Shown here piece by piece: positions 17,871-26,729 of a DNA stretch of 64,000 nucleotides. The DNA is from Candidatus Roseilinea sp. (GTDB taxonomy: Bacteria > Chloroflexota > Anaerolineae > J036 > Brachytrichaceae), in contig BPHV01000001.1 in the NCBI GenBank assembly GCA_026003755.1, forward strand, positions 372,001-436,000. Reading direction: 5' to 3'. The translations under genes and the position numbers were made by a program. Numbering within the stretch: the first letter of the stretch is position 1; each line of letters opens with the position of its first letter. A model generated the notes under the pieces. That model saw nothing but the letters and a program-made list of their open reading frames with translations, was not told the DNA's origin and made no database searches.

Positions 17871-19574
17871 CTAGTATACAAGCCGGCCCACCATCGCGCC
17901 GACGAAGCCGAGGATCAACAGCCAGCCGAACCAGCCGTGCAAGCGGGCGGTGGCGCGCAGCACACGATTCAGCTTGCGCGGCTCATCGGTGGCGTATGCA
18001 CGTTGAACGAGCGAGATGCCCATCGGCATGACCAACAGCGGCAACAACGCCAACAGCGGCGCATAGCCGATCACCACTAACACTACCAGGACGACGAAGC
18101 TCCCGCTCACCAGCACCAGATACTCCCATTTGCTGGCCTGCCGCCCCAAGATGTTTGCCAGGGTGCGCTTATTCCTGGCCAGGTCGCCTTCCAGATCACG
18201 CATGTTGTTGGCATGGAGGATCGCCGCGACGAGGAAGCCGATGGGCAGCGAGAGCAGCACCCCATGCAGCGGCGCTGCCTGCGCTTGGACGTAGTAGCTG
18301 CCGATGACCATCACCGGCCCCATGAAGACGAACACCACGATCTCACCCAGGCCGATATAGGCGAAGGCTTTGGGGCCGGCGGTATAAAACCAACCGGCGA
18401 GGACGCTCAAGATGCCCAGCATCAGGATGAACGCGCCGCGCACTGCGACCAGATACAGGCCGATGAGCGAGCCCACGCCGAAGCAGACCAGCGCGCCGAC
18501 GAACACCTGCCGCGGCGTGAGCATGCCTTCTTGCAGTGCGCGATTCGGGCCAAGCGACTCGGGCGTATCCGCGCCCTTCTTCCAGTCGAAGTAGTCGTTG
18601 GCGAGGTTCGTGCCGGCATGGATGAGCACCGAGCCGATCAGCGTGAGTGCGAACAGCCACAGGTCGAAGTAGCCGTCGTAGGCCGCTAGCACTGCGCCGA
18701 GCGTCACCGGCACCAGGCTGGCTGTGAAGCTAAACGGACGCGTCGCCATCCACCACACCCGCACGAAGCGGCGGATGCGCGGTTCACGTTGCACAGCCGG
18801 CGCCCGCGCTGTAGCCCGATTGGCGTCGGCCAGGCGCCACGGCACCAGTTGTCGCTCCACCTCGCCCATCAGCCAGTTTGCGCCGAAGCCGAGCAGCGCC
18901 ACCACGATGAGCGCCGCGAAGATGGTCGGGAGGTCGTACACCTGATAGGCTGCCCAGATCATTGCGCCCAGGCCGCCCTGTGGCAGCAACAGCTCGGTGC
19001 CGACGATGACGGTGAGCGCAAAACCCAGGCCGAGGTTGACGCCGGTGAGGATGCTCGGCAGCGCGCCGGGCAGCGCCACCGTCCAGATCAAGTCCCACTT
19101 GCTCGCGCCGTTGTTGCGGGCGATGTCGAAGTAGCGCGGGTCCACGTTCCGCACACCGGCCACCGTGTTGAGCACGACCAGGAAGAACACCGAGACCACC
19201 ACGATGGCGTACTTGGCCGGCTCGCCGATGCCCAGCAGCAGCACGACCACGGGCACCAGCGCGATCTTGGGAACAGGATAGAGGGCTGCGACCAGCGGCG
19301 TGAAGAGCGCGCGGGCGATGCCGCTCACGCCCATCACCACGCCGAGCAGGATGGCCGGCGCGGTCGCCAGCACGAAGCCCACCGCCACGCGGCGCAGGGT
19401 GATCGCTGTGTGGGTGAGCAGCGTGCCATCTTGCAGCAACGCCATCAGCCGCGCGAAGATCTCGCTGGGCATCGAGAAGAAGCGCGAATCGAGCGCGCCA
19501 AGGCGCGCCAGCGCTTCCCACAGCGCCAGCAACACCAGCGGCGACACCAACGTCAACCCACGCTCTCGTGCCAT
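17871..19574 (-). CDS. ABC transporter permease fused to a MenA-type (UbiA) prenyltransferase
   Basis: One open frame of ~567 residues. Residues ~1-245 form a NitT/TauT-type ABC permease with about six membrane helices and the ATPase-contact loop IARNNGASKWDLIWTVALPG (~151-170). After a ~25-residue basic linker, residues ~272-567 form a UbiA-family prenyltransferase with both Asp-rich motifs: NDYFDWKKGAD (326-336) and NNMRDLEGDLARNK. The second half best matches 1,4-dihydroxy-2-naphthoate polyprenyltransferase (menaquinone synthesis). I know of no standard reason for this fusion. A lost stop codon between formerly separate genes, or a missing base, is the simple alternative. No partner ATPase or binding protein is adjacent. 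Start ATG 19574; GTG 19613 is possible. Confidence 0.8.
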   Translation of the reverse strand: MARERGLTLVSPLVLLALWEALARLGALDSRFFSMPSEIFARLMALLQDGTLLTHTAITLRRVAVGFVLATAPAILLGVVMGVSGIARALFTPLVAALYPVPKIALVPVVVLLLGIGEPAKYAIVVVSVFFLVVLNTVAGVRNVDPRYFDIARNNGASKWDLIWTVALPGALPSILTGVNLGLGFALTVIVGTELLLPQGGLGAMIWAAYQVYDLPTIFAALIVVALLGFGANWLMGEVERQLVPWRLADANRATARAPAVQREPRIRRFVRVWWMATRPFSFTASLVPVTLGAVLAAYDGYFDLWLFALTLIGSVLIHAGTNLANDYFDWKKGADTPESLGPNRALQEGMLTPRQVFVGALVCFGVGSLIGLYLVAVRGAFILMLGILSVLAGWFYTAGPKAFAYIGLGEIVVFVFMGPVMVIGSYYVQAQAAPLHGVLLSLPIGFLVAAILHANNMRDLEGDLARNKRTLANILGRQASKWEYLVLVSGSFVVLVVLVVIGYAPLLALLPLLVMPMGISLVQRAYATDEPRKLNRVLRATARLHGWFGWLLILGFVGAMVGRLVY

Positions 19575-19641
19575 ATCTCCAAACCGGTCTTCGGCGTAGA
19601 CTATAGCCGGCACAGATAAGGCGTCGCTAAGCGCCGGCGCG

Positions 19642-21084
19642 TCAACCGTATTTCACATATACGGTCTTCGTCCGCGTATAGAACTCCATCGCCGCCCGGC
19701 CCTGCTCCTTGAAGGTATTGGCGCTGCTGCCCTTGAAACCACCAAATGGCGCCTGCAAAGCGACGCCGGTCGTCGGCTCGTTCACCTTCACCACGCCGGC
19801 CTCGATGCGATCGGCGAAGCGCATCGCCTTGTTGAGGTCGTTCGTGACGATGCTGGCCGATAGGCCGAAGCCGATGCCGTTCGCTTTGGCCACCGCATCA
19901 TCGAAGTCTTTAGCCCGGATGACGCCGATCACCGGCCCAAAGATCTCCTCTTGTGCGATGCGCATCCCGGGTTCGACATCCTCGAACACAGTGGGCCGGA
20001 TGAAAAAGCCGGCGCCGGTCGGGATCGGCTCGCCACCGACCAGCAGCTTCGCGCCTTCGCCCTTGCCGATGCCAACATACTCCAGGTCGGTTTGCAACTG
20101 CTCGGCGCTCACTGCCGGGCCCATCTGCACGCCGCTCTCCAGTCCATTGCCCACCTTCAGGTTGCGCGCGGCTTCAACCAGCGCCTGGGTGAATGCATCG
20201 GCCACCTTCTCTTCCACGATGACGCGGCTGGTGGCGGTGCACGCCTGCCCCGTAAGTCCGAAGCCGCCGCGCACGGCGATGTCCACGGCCAACGGGATGT
20301 TGGCGTCGTTGAGCACAATGGTGGGGTTCTTGCCGCCCATCTCCAACTGAGTGCGCACCAGGTTGCGCGCCGTCTTCTCGTAGATCTTGACGCCGACAGC
20401 GTACGAGCCGGTGAAGCTGAGGCCGGCGATCTCTTTGCTTTCAGCCAACGTATTGCCCACTGCGCTGCCGCTGCCGACGACGAGGTTAATCACCCCCGGC
20501 GGCAGCCCGGCCTCAATCAAAATCTCGACCAGCTTGAGCGCCGTGTGGGGCACCAGCGAAGCAGGCTTGAACACCACCGTATTGCCGTAGGCCAGGGCCG
20601 GCGCAATCTTCCACGCCGGAATGGCAATCGGGAAGTTCCACGGGGTGATGACGGCGATGACGCCCAGCGCCTCACGCTTGGTGAACAGCAGCGTGTCCGG
20701 CGTATTGGCCGGGATGACATCGCCACCGGCGCGAAAGCCCTCGCCAGCGTAATACTTGAAGATGTCTCGGGCGCGCGTCACCTCGGCTTTGGCTTCGGCC
20801 AGCGTCTTGCCTTCCTCGCGGGTGAGCGTCTCGGCCAGCTCATCGGCGCGTGCGGCGATGAGCTGGCCGGCTTTGTCGAGGACGGCCGCGCGGCTCGGCC
20901 CTGGCAGCGCGGCCCACTTCGGCAGCGCTTCTTTGGCCGCCGCAATGGCGCGTCTCGTGTCCTCAGCAGTCGCCGAAGCGAAATACCCGATCACCTCGCC
21001 GGTCGCCGGGTTGATGTTCTCGATCGTTTTACCGTCGGATGCGCCGACCCATTCGCCGGCAATGTAGTTTTTGAAGATAGACAT
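19642..21084 (-). CDS. NAD(P)-dependent aldehyde dehydrogenase
   Basis: 480 residues, full length for the ALDH superfamily. It shows NYIAGEWV at the N-terminus, WNFPIAIPAWKIAPAL, the Rossmann segment VGSGSAVGNTL, LEMGGKNPTIV (general-base Glu), GLTGQACTATSRV (catalytic Cys) and EEIFGPVIGVI. The closest recognisable subgroup is 2,5-dioxovalerate (alpha-ketoglutarate semialdehyde)/succinate-semialdehyde dehydrogenase-like enzymes. Such a role would fit with the sugar-acid dehydratase UxaA two genes away, but the substrate is inferred. ATG 21084 gives the family-typical start; the open frame upstream is Arg-rich and not protein-like. About 290 bases upstream carry no gene. Confidence 0.88.
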   Translation of the reverse strand: MSIFKNYIAGEWVGASDGKTIENINPATGEVIGYFASATAEDTRRAIAAAKEALPKWAALPGPSRAAVLDKAGQLIAARADELAETLTREEGKTLAEAKAEVTRARDIFKYYAGEGFRAGGDVIPANTPDTLLFTKREALGVIAVITPWNFPIAIPAWKIAPALAYGNTVVFKPASLVPHTALKLVEILIEAGLPPGVINLVVGSGSAVGNTLAESKEIAGLSFTGSYAVGVKIYEKTARNLVRTQLEMGGKNPTIVLNDANIPLAVDIAVRGGFGLTGQACTATSRVIVEEKVADAFTQALVEAARNLKVGNGLESGVQMGPAVSAEQLQTDLEYVGIGKGEGAKLLVGGEPIPTGAGFFIRPTVFEDVEPGMRIAQEEIFGPVIGVIRAKDFDDAVAKANGIGFGLSASIVTNDLNKAMRFADRIEAGVVKVNEPTTGVALQAPFGGFKGSSANTFKEQGRAAMEFYTRTKTVYVKYG

Positions 21085-21372
21085 GGCTCTAAAGGACCAG
21101 GATGTGAAGTGTGAAGCGCGATGCGCAAACGCGCATCGTCGCCGGACTGCCGTCGCAGCCCTGCAATCGGCGAAAGCGATGCCGACGTAGGGCTGAGCCA
21201 GAACGAATCCTCGCGCAACGCAATTATCCACCATCCAGGGTCGCCCTGAGACGCAAGCGCGATTCACACATTGGCAAACCAACGGCCAACATCCGGGCGC
21301 GAGCGCGCACGCCAATCGTGCACAGGCCCCAAGGCGCAGCCGCAACGAGGCCGGCGACCGCGACGCTTTCGC

Positions 21373-21726
21373 CTAGGCCATCATCGTCCGAATGCGCGCA
21401 TGGACTACGCGGCGCAATTCACGTAGGCGAGATTCAAACTCTGGGTCGCCATCGTCGGCCAGCGCCTCCGGCGACCAATCATGGCAATCGGCCAGGTGCA
21501 ACAGCACACCGGCAGCCTGCGCCCGCATCTCCCGATTCACGCTGCGCCGCTCCAGCAGCTCCAGCAGCGTCCAGCCTGACACAAGCAACGTTGTGCGCTC
21601 GCGCAGCGACTGCCAGAACGCGCCGGTTCGGCCAAATCGGCGCTCGTGAATCAGCGCGTGCAAGTCCGCAATGCTTAGGCCGTCATAATACGCGCGCTCC
21701 GCGCGCGCCTCAGACTCAAATTCCAT
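21373..21726 (-). CDS. Hypothetical helical protein
   Basis: 117 residues, mostly helical, with no recognised motif. It begins MEFESEARAERAYYDGLSIADL and contains an amphipathic stretch LRELRRVVHARIRTMMA at the end. No signal peptide or membrane helix. It lies between the aldehyde dehydrogenase and UxaA genes on the same strand. ATG 21726 was chosen over GTG 21732; there is no clear ribosome-binding site. The function is unknown. Confidence 0.5.
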   Translation of the reverse strand: MEFESEARAERAYYDGLSIADLHALIHERRFGRTGAFWQSLRERTTLLVSGWTLLELLERRSVNREMRAQAAGVLLHLADCHDWSPEALADDGDPEFESRLRELRRVVHARIRTMMA

Positions 21727-21772
21727 ACACACGTCGCCACGGCTGAGACGCAGCCGGTGCAGTTGGCCGACC

Positions 21773-23440
21773 TTAAAGAATCCCCCCCAAGTTCCACGGC
21801 TGGAACTCTTCTTCGCCGATGCCTTGCGCTTCGCTCTTGGAGGGCTTGCCGGATGCCACCGCGATCACATAGTCTAGCAGCTCATCGGCCACCGCCTGCA
21901 TCGGCACACCCTCCAGCACTTTGCCGGCGTTGATGTCCATATCCTCTTCCATGCGCCGGTAAGTCGCGCTGTTGCTGACCACTTTGATGCTGGGCGCCGG
22001 TTTGAACCCAAAGCACGAGCCGCGGCCGGTAGTGAACACAATCAGGTTGCAACCGCCGGCCACCTGCCCCGTGGCGCCCACCGGGTCATACCCTGGCGTG
22101 TCCATGAAGGTGAAGCCTTTTTGCGTGATCGGCTCGGCATAGTCCACCACGTCCACCAGCGGCGTCGTGCCCGCTTTGGCCACCGCGCCGAGCGACTTCT
22201 CGTAGATCGTAGTTAAGCCGCCGGCTTTGTTGCCATGCGATGGATTGTTGTCTATCTCCACGCCATGTTTGGCGGCGTGCTGCTCCCACCAGTGGATCTT
22301 GCGGATGAGCTTCTCGCCCACTTCGCGGCTCACGGCGCGGCGCGTGAGCAAGTGCTCGGCACCGTAGATTTCGGGCGTCTCGGCCAACACCACGCTGCCG
22401 CCCTGCCGGACGATCTCATCAGAGACCATGCCCAACACCGGGTTCGCCGTCACGCCGCTCCAGCCGTCGCTGCCGCCACACTGCAACGCGACGGTCAGCT
22501 CGCTGATCGGCGTCGGCTCGCGCCGATACTGATTGACGACCGGCAACAACGCCTCCACCATCGCAATGCCGGCCTCGATGGTCTTGCGCACGCCGCCGGT
22601 ATCCTGGATGGTGAGCGAGGGCGGCGCAAGGCGTGGCGCGCCGGCCATAGTGGGCTGAGGATTCACGGAGCGCATGGCCGGCGCTTCTTTGATGGCGAGG
22701 TGATAGTTCTCAACCAGCGCGCCGATCTGGTTGACCTCGCACCCCAAACCCACAAGCACATAGCCGCCGACGTTAGGATGCGCGGCGATGCCGGCCAGCG
22801 TGCGCTGCAGCAGGATGTAGTCCTCGCCGCCGACGCGCGTGGCGCAGCCGAAGCCATGGGCAATGGCAATGACACCATCTACGTTCGGGAAATCGGACAG
22901 CCGCTCTGCGGTGAAATGGTGGGCGATGCGTCGCACCGTATGTGCGGAGCAGTTCACCGTGCCAATTACCGCGATGTAGTTGCGCGTGCCCACGCGGCCG
23001 TCGGCGCGGCGATAGCCCATGAACCGCCGGCGCTCCCCTTCCGGCACCAACGCCACCGGCCTGACGTCGGCCCCAAAGGCGTAATCCTGATCGAATCGCG
23101 TTTGTAGAGATACACGATCGCGCGTTTCGACGCCCACGGCCAGGTTGTGCACGTGCACGTGGTCGCCCAGCGCAATATCACAGGTCGCAAAGCCGATCAC
23201 CTGGCCGTAGCGCCGCACCGGCCGGCCTTGCTTCACCTCGCGGATGGCGAACTTATGGCCGGAAGGGATTAACACGGGGAGTCGCAGCGACGCGCCGTGG
23301 CGCGTGCCTAGGATGGTTGTGCCGGCAGCCAGATTCACCTTCGCAATCGCCACGTCGTCGTCGGGATGCAACTGAACGGCGACATCGTCGAAAGGCAAGG
23401 GATTCGGTTCAGGCGGGGAGAGCAGATCAATCGTGGTCAT
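21773..23440 (-). CDS. uxaA: UxaA-family sugar-acid dehydratase (altronate dehydratase)
   Basis: About 555 residues. An N-terminal SAF domain (HPDDDVAIAKVNLAAGTTI) is followed by the large UxaA/GarD catalytic part with YRRADGRVGTRNYIAVIGTVNCSAHT, GCEVNQIGAL, LQCGGSDGWSGVTANP and GRGSCFGFKPAPSIKV. These iron-dependent enzymes dehydrate altronate (or galactarate) to 2-keto-3-deoxy acids in hexuronate catabolism. The two parts are one polypeptide here, as in most UxaA. The downstream alpha-ketoglutarate-semialdehyde-like dehydrogenase could act in a linked sugar-acid route; that is inference. The start overlaps the upstream hydrolase gene by 14 bases. Confidence 0.85.
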   Translation of the reverse strand: MTTIDLLSPPEPNPLPFDDVAVQLHPDDDVAIAKVNLAAGTTILGTRHGASLRLPVLIPSGHKFAIREVKQGRPVRRYGQVIGFATCDIALGDHVHVHNLAVGVETRDRVSLQTRFDQDYAFGADVRPVALVPEGERRRFMGYRRADGRVGTRNYIAVIGTVNCSAHTVRRIAHHFTAERLSDFPNVDGVIAIAHGFGCATRVGGEDYILLQRTLAGIAAHPNVGGYVLVGLGCEVNQIGALVENYHLAIKEAPAMRSVNPQPTMAGAPRLAPPSLTIQDTGGVRKTIEAGIAMVEALLPVVNQYRREPTPISELTVALQCGGSDGWSGVTANPVLGMVSDEIVRQGGSVVLAETPEIYGAEHLLTRRAVSREVGEKLIRKIHWWEQHAAKHGVEIDNNPSHGNKAGGLTTIYEKSLGAVAKAGTTPLVDVVDYAEPITQKGFTFMDTPGYDPVGATGQVAGGCNLIVFTTGRGSCFGFKPAPSIKVVSNSATYRRMEEDMDINAGKVLEGVPMQAVADELLDYVIAVASGKPSKSEAQGIGEEEFQPWNLGGIL

Positions 23441-24293
23441 CACGGAGGAAGTTTTTGACTATTCGCGCGAATTCATCCGTCTTTTCGACCATCGGCAGGT
23501 GGCCGCATGCGTCAATCCAAACCAGCTTGCCGCGCCGGGCAAGGCCGGCGGTGTGTTCTGCGTTGCGCGGCGGCATGATTTGGTCGTTGCGACAGTGGAT
23601 CAGCAAGACCGGCATCGGCAACCGCGCCAAATCGTGCGGCGTCTCCCAGCTCAATGACGCCTTCACCGTCAGGTCGGCCGTCCGCTCATCCATCTGCATA
23701 AAGTCGTTCAGGCCATCGCGCAGCACGGCGATGTCATCGGGCAAGCGATGGAAGTAGCGACGGCCCAGCAGCTTCGCAAATCCATCGCTCGCAGCGCATG
23801 GGAGCTTACGCGCTTTGACGAGCAGGCCGGTCACGCTGTGCATGAACGCGATCATGCGACGCTCACGCTCATCGCGGAACGTGCTGAAATTGCTGATGAT
23901 CAGCCTTCGCACGCGGGCCGGCTGCATGGCCGCCAGCGCGATCGCCACACCGGAGCCATAGCTGTGCCCGACTATGTCGCACTGCGTGAGGCCGATCGCA
24001 TCCATGAACTCCAGGACGATGGACGCCAACCCGCGATGGGAATGGGCGTCTGGACCGTCAGGGTTATTCGCAGCGAGTTGAGGCGGCGAGAATCCAAAGC
24101 CGGGCAGATCGGGCGCATAGCAGCAAAACGCATCCGCCAGCGCGCGCATCACGGGCAACCAGTAGCGCGACGCGCCGCCCCAGCCATGAATGAACAACAG
24201 CGGTGGAAGCGATGACGATCCGGCTTGACGGTAAGCCAGCTTGCCGCAGCGCAGGGGAGCAACATCGTAACCGTCGTTGCTTCGCAGATGCAT
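23427..24293 (-). CDS. Alpha/beta-fold hydrolase
   Basis: About 288 residues. FIHGWGGASRYWLPV (oxyanion), PDLPGFGFSPP, nucleophile elbow VGHSYGSGVAIALAA, acid in HCRNDQIMP and histidine in DACGHLPMVEK are all intact, so it should be an active serine hydrolase. The substrate is unknown. It overlaps uxaA by 14 bases, so the two are probably translated together; a sugar lactone or ester could link them. The frame remains open upstream to 24443, but ATG 24293 (or 24317) gives a usual family N-terminus. The gene is divergent from spoVS. Confidence 0.75.
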   Translation of the reverse strand: MHLRSNDGYDVAPLRCGKLAYRQAGSSSLPPLLFIHGWGGASRYWLPVMRALADAFCCYAPDLPGFGFSPPQLAANNPDGPDAHSHRGLASIVLEFMDAIGLTQCDIVGHSYGSGVAIALAAMQPARVRRLIISNFSTFRDERERRMIAFMHSVTGLLVKARKLPCAASDGFAKLLGRRYFHRLPDDIAVLRDGLNDFMQMDERTADLTVKASLSWETPHDLARLPMPVLLIHCRNDQIMPPRNAEHTAGLARRGKLVWIDACGHLPMVEKTDEFARIVKNFLRDDHD

Positions 24294-24365
24294 ATCCCCG
24301 CTTAAGCTGCGTCTCATACCCATCTCAATTGCACACGCACAATGCATTATATGGGAGCGTCGAAC

Positions 24366-24677
24366 ATGACCGATCACACAGCGCCAGGTGCAGAGGCGGT
24401 TCCAGACCGTGGGAAGACGGAGATCATCAAGGTCTCGGCTCAATCGCGATCCACAGCGGTTGCCGGCGCAATCGCCGGCATGATCCGCGAGCGGGGACGC
24501 GTGGATGTGCAGGCCATCGGCGCCGGCGCGGTCAACCAGGCCATGAAGGCGGCGGCGATTGCGCGCGGGTATCTCCTTCTTGACGGAATCAACATCGTGG
24601 TCATCCCGTCGTTCTCCGATGTGGTGATCGAAGGCGCCGAACGCACCGCAGTGCGACTTTCGATCGAGCCAAGATAG
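24366..24677 (+). CDS. spoVS: Stage V sporulation protein S (SpoVS)
   Basis: 103 residues. The core IIKVSAQSRSTAVAGAIAGMIRERGRVDVQAIGAGAVNQAMKA continues to the end as SpoVS, an Alba-like nucleic-acid-binding fold of about 86 residues, here with a ~17-residue N-terminal extension. In Bacillus it affects septation and sporulation. The protein is also widespread in non-sporulating Chloroflexota and Thermus relatives, where its role is unknown. ATG 24366 has GGAG nine bases upstream; ATG 24351 is in frame. Divergent from the alpha/beta hydrolase gene. Confidence 0.92.
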   Translation: MTDHTAPGAEAVPDRGKTEIIKVSAQSRSTAVAGAIAGMIRERGRVDVQAIGAGAVNQAMKAAAIARGYLLLDGINIVVIPSFSDVVIEGAERTAVRLSIEPR

Positions 24678-24690
24678 AAGCGCCTGTTAC

Positions 24691-24778
24691 GCTGTGGTGT
24701 GATTGCCCCCTTCCGTTTTTAGGCCGCACCCATTATCCTCAGGTGGATGCGAACTGAGCTTCACTGTCACACCACAGC
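24691..24778 (+). promoter_or_regulatory. Long-range inverted repeat enclosing the PHP gene start
   Basis: GCTGTGGTGTGA (24691-24702) and its exact complement TCACACCACAGC (24767-24778) flank the AGGTGG ribosome-binding site and the ATG at 24747. Pairing in the mRNA would put the translation start inside a 64-base loop. The right arm lies in codons 7-11 (metal-ligand HCHTTA region), so part of it is constrained by protein sequence. The role is speculative. Confidence 0.3.
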
Positions 24779-25571
24779 ATCGGACGGGCTGTACCCACCT
24801 GCCGAAATCGTGCGCCTGGCGCGCCTGAGCGGCGTCACGCTCATCGCCATCACCGATCACGACACCATCGCCGGCAACGACGAAGCCGCAACAGCAGGCA
24901 GCGCGCACGGCGTGCGCGTGATCCCCGGCATCGAGGTGAGCGCGCTCTCGCGTCATGCGGAGACCCACGTGCTGGGTTACGGCGTCCGGCCCAGCGACGC
25001 AGCGACGCTCGCCCGGATTGCGACGCTGCGCGGGGTGCGCGAATCGCGCGCGCGCAGCATCCTCGATAAGCTCACGCGCTTCGGCATCCACATCCCCTTC
25101 GAGCAGGTGAGGGCGCTGGCAGGCGACGCGATGATCGGGCGGCCGCATATCGCCCGCGCCATGGTCATGGCCGGCGTCGTCCAGAGTGAGCAGGAAGCGT
25201 TCGCCCTGTATCTGGCAGAAGGCAAGCCGGCGTTCACCCCGCATGAGGGATTGACGCCCGCGCAGGCTGTGCAACTCATCCATGACGCCGGCGGCCTCGC
25301 CGTGCTCGCCCACCCCGGCCTATATGCCGGCGACCTATCCGCTTTGCTCGACGAGATTATTCCGGCCGGGCTGGACGGGATAGAGGTCTTCTACCCCCTG
25401 CACACCCCGGAGCAAACAGCGCGCTTCGCCGAACTCGCGCACCGGCATCACCTGCTGCTCACCGGCGGCAGCGATTTCCACGGCCCGCGCGGCGATGCAG
25501 CGCAATCCCTGGGCGGCGTTCATCTTCCGCCAGAACATGTTGAAGCGCTACTAGCGCGGCTGGAAGGGTGA
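24747..25571 (+). CDS. PHP-domain phosphoesterase (RNase AM / nucleoside-bisphosphate phosphatase type)
   Basis: 274 residues. It has the PHP metal motifs: ELHCHTTASDG at the N-terminus, ITDHDTIAGNDEA, GIEVSA, an internal inserted helical domain, LAHPGLY and the late TGGSDFHGPRGD. This matches the YciV/TrpH family, 5'-3' exonucleases and 3',5'-nucleoside bisphosphatases acting on RNA ends and small nucleotides. ATG 24747 sits four bases after the T of AGGTGG and gives the canonical start MRTELHCH. It is co-directional with spoVS (about 70-base gap) and lies about 84 bases before the membrane protein gene. Confidence 0.88.
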   Translation: MRTELHCHTTASDGLYPPAEIVRLARLSGVTLIAITDHDTIAGNDEAATAGSAHGVRVIPGIEVSALSRHAETHVLGYGVRPSDAATLARIATLRGVRESRARSILDKLTRFGIHIPFEQVRALAGDAMIGRPHIARAMVMAGVVQSEQEAFALYLAEGKPAFTPHEGLTPAQAVQLIHDAGGLAVLAHPGLYAGDLSALLDEIIPAGLDGIEVFYPLHTPEQTARFAELAHRHHLLLTGGSDFHGPRGDAAQSLGGVHLPPEHVEALLARLEG

Positions 25572-25654
25572 TAAGCTTAGGCTCGGTTGGTGGGAGCGCC
25601 ATCGGCACCCATGCGGCCTATGCGCGAACCTCCGCTCCTGGGCAAGACGACATC

Positions 25655-26623
25655 ATGCGCAAAAATTGGAAATTCTGGCTCGGCCTGGCGATCAGCGCCA
25701 TCGCGCTCTACCTCACGCTGCGCGATGTGGACTTTGCAGCGTTCGTCCGAGCGGTGGCCACGGCGCAGACGGCTTGGTTGCTCCCGGCTTTCGTCGCCTT
25801 TATGGCCGGCTTAGCCATCCGCGCGCTGCGCTGGGCGACGCTGATGGGCGAGTCGCATTTCGGCGTCACCTTCCACGCCATGAACATCGGCTACATGCTC
25901 AACATGGTGCTGCCGTTCCGCATGGGCGAGATCGGTCGGGCTGTGGTCATCGGCCAGCGCACCGAGGTCAGCACGGCGACGGCGCTCTCGTCCGTCGTGG
26001 TCGAGCGTCTGCTCGACCTGGCCGCCGTCGTCCTGCTGGCCTTCGGCTTCGCGCAGTTCATTCCAATGGATCCAACGCTCGCGCGCGCCGCAGCGCTCGG
26101 CGCCGGCCTGGTCATCCTGTTGCTCGCCGCCGTCGGCGCGGCGATTGGGCAATCGGCGCGCTTCGAGGGGTTGCTCCATCGGCTGCTGGCGCGCCTGCCA
26201 CGCTTCAACGCGCAAATCTGGTTACGGCGTTACCGCGACTTCTGCGCCGGCTTCAAGCTGATCAACTCCGCTAAGCGCCTGATCATTGTGCTCCTGACGA
26301 CGACGGGCATCTGGTTAGCGCAGCTCTTTGTCGCATACTTCACGATGGCTGCCTTTCTGCCGCCGCGCATAGATCAAGCCGGCCTCACGCTCGTCGCCGC
26401 CAACCTGGGCGGCGCAGCGCCATCGGCGCCCGGCGGCCTGGGGACGGTGCAGCTCTTCGCCCGAACGGCGTTGGTCGCGCCGTTCAAGATGGATCCGACG
26501 CAAGCGACTGCGTTTGTGTTCGTGTGGTCATTCTGGCAGCACTTGGCGCTAATTGTATTGGGCGTGGTCGGCATGGCGCGGATCGGCCTGTCATTCGGCC
26601 AACTCCGTCCGGCCAGGACATAG
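25655..26623 (+). CDS. UPF0104/YbhN-type lysylphosphatidylglycerol-synthase-like membrane protein
   Basis: About 322 residues with some seven or eight hydrophobic segments. It carries the family signatures LRALRWATLMGE, MNIGYMLNMVLPFRMGEIGRA, VVERLLDLAAVVLLA and a late GGLGTVQLF. This is the LPG_synthase_TM (flippase-like) domain without the soluble aminoacyl-transferase half. Such proteins sit in the cytoplasmic membrane and are thought to move or modify lipids or polyprenyl carriers. The following glycosyltransferase is compatible with an envelope-glycolipid task. ATG 25655 was chosen because the preceding open frame is not family-like. Confidence 0.82.
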   Translation: MRKNWKFWLGLAISAIALYLTLRDVDFAAFVRAVATAQTAWLLPAFVAFMAGLAIRALRWATLMGESHFGVTFHAMNIGYMLNMVLPFRMGEIGRAVVIGQRTEVSTATALSSVVVERLLDLAAVVLLAFGFAQFIPMDPTLARAAALGAGLVILLLAAVGAAIGQSARFEGLLHRLLARLPRFNAQIWLRRYRDFCAGFKLINSAKRLIIVLLTTTGIWLAQLFVAYFTMAAFLPPRIDQAGLTLVAANLGGAAPSAPGGLGTVQLFARTALVAPFKMDPTQATAFVFVWSFWQHLALIVLGVVGMARIGLSFGQLRPART

Positions 26624-26640
26624 CGACCATCGGGCGTCAC

Positions 26641-26671
26641 AGGGCGCCGGCCCCCGCGGCGCAGGCGCCCT
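26641..26671 (+). terminator. GC-rich hairpin after the YbhN-type gene
   Basis: AGGGCGCC (26641-26648) pairs with GGCGCCCT (26664-26671) around a C-rich loop, 17 bases after the stop codon. No T-tract follows, so intrinsic termination would be weak. A second hairpin, CCCGAAG (26701-26707) with CTTCGGG (26716-26722), lies in the leader of the next gene. Confidence 0.35.
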
Positions 26672-26729
26672 GAGCGTCGCGCAAGCTAGTGTATATTCTG
26701 CCCGAAGCTGGTAGCCTTCGGGGTCGAGC

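Noticed and set aside
21111-21746. Plus-strand frame of 211 codons
   Set aside because: Arg/Ala/Thr-rich without motifs; overlaps a minus-strand hypothetical gene and an intergenic region.
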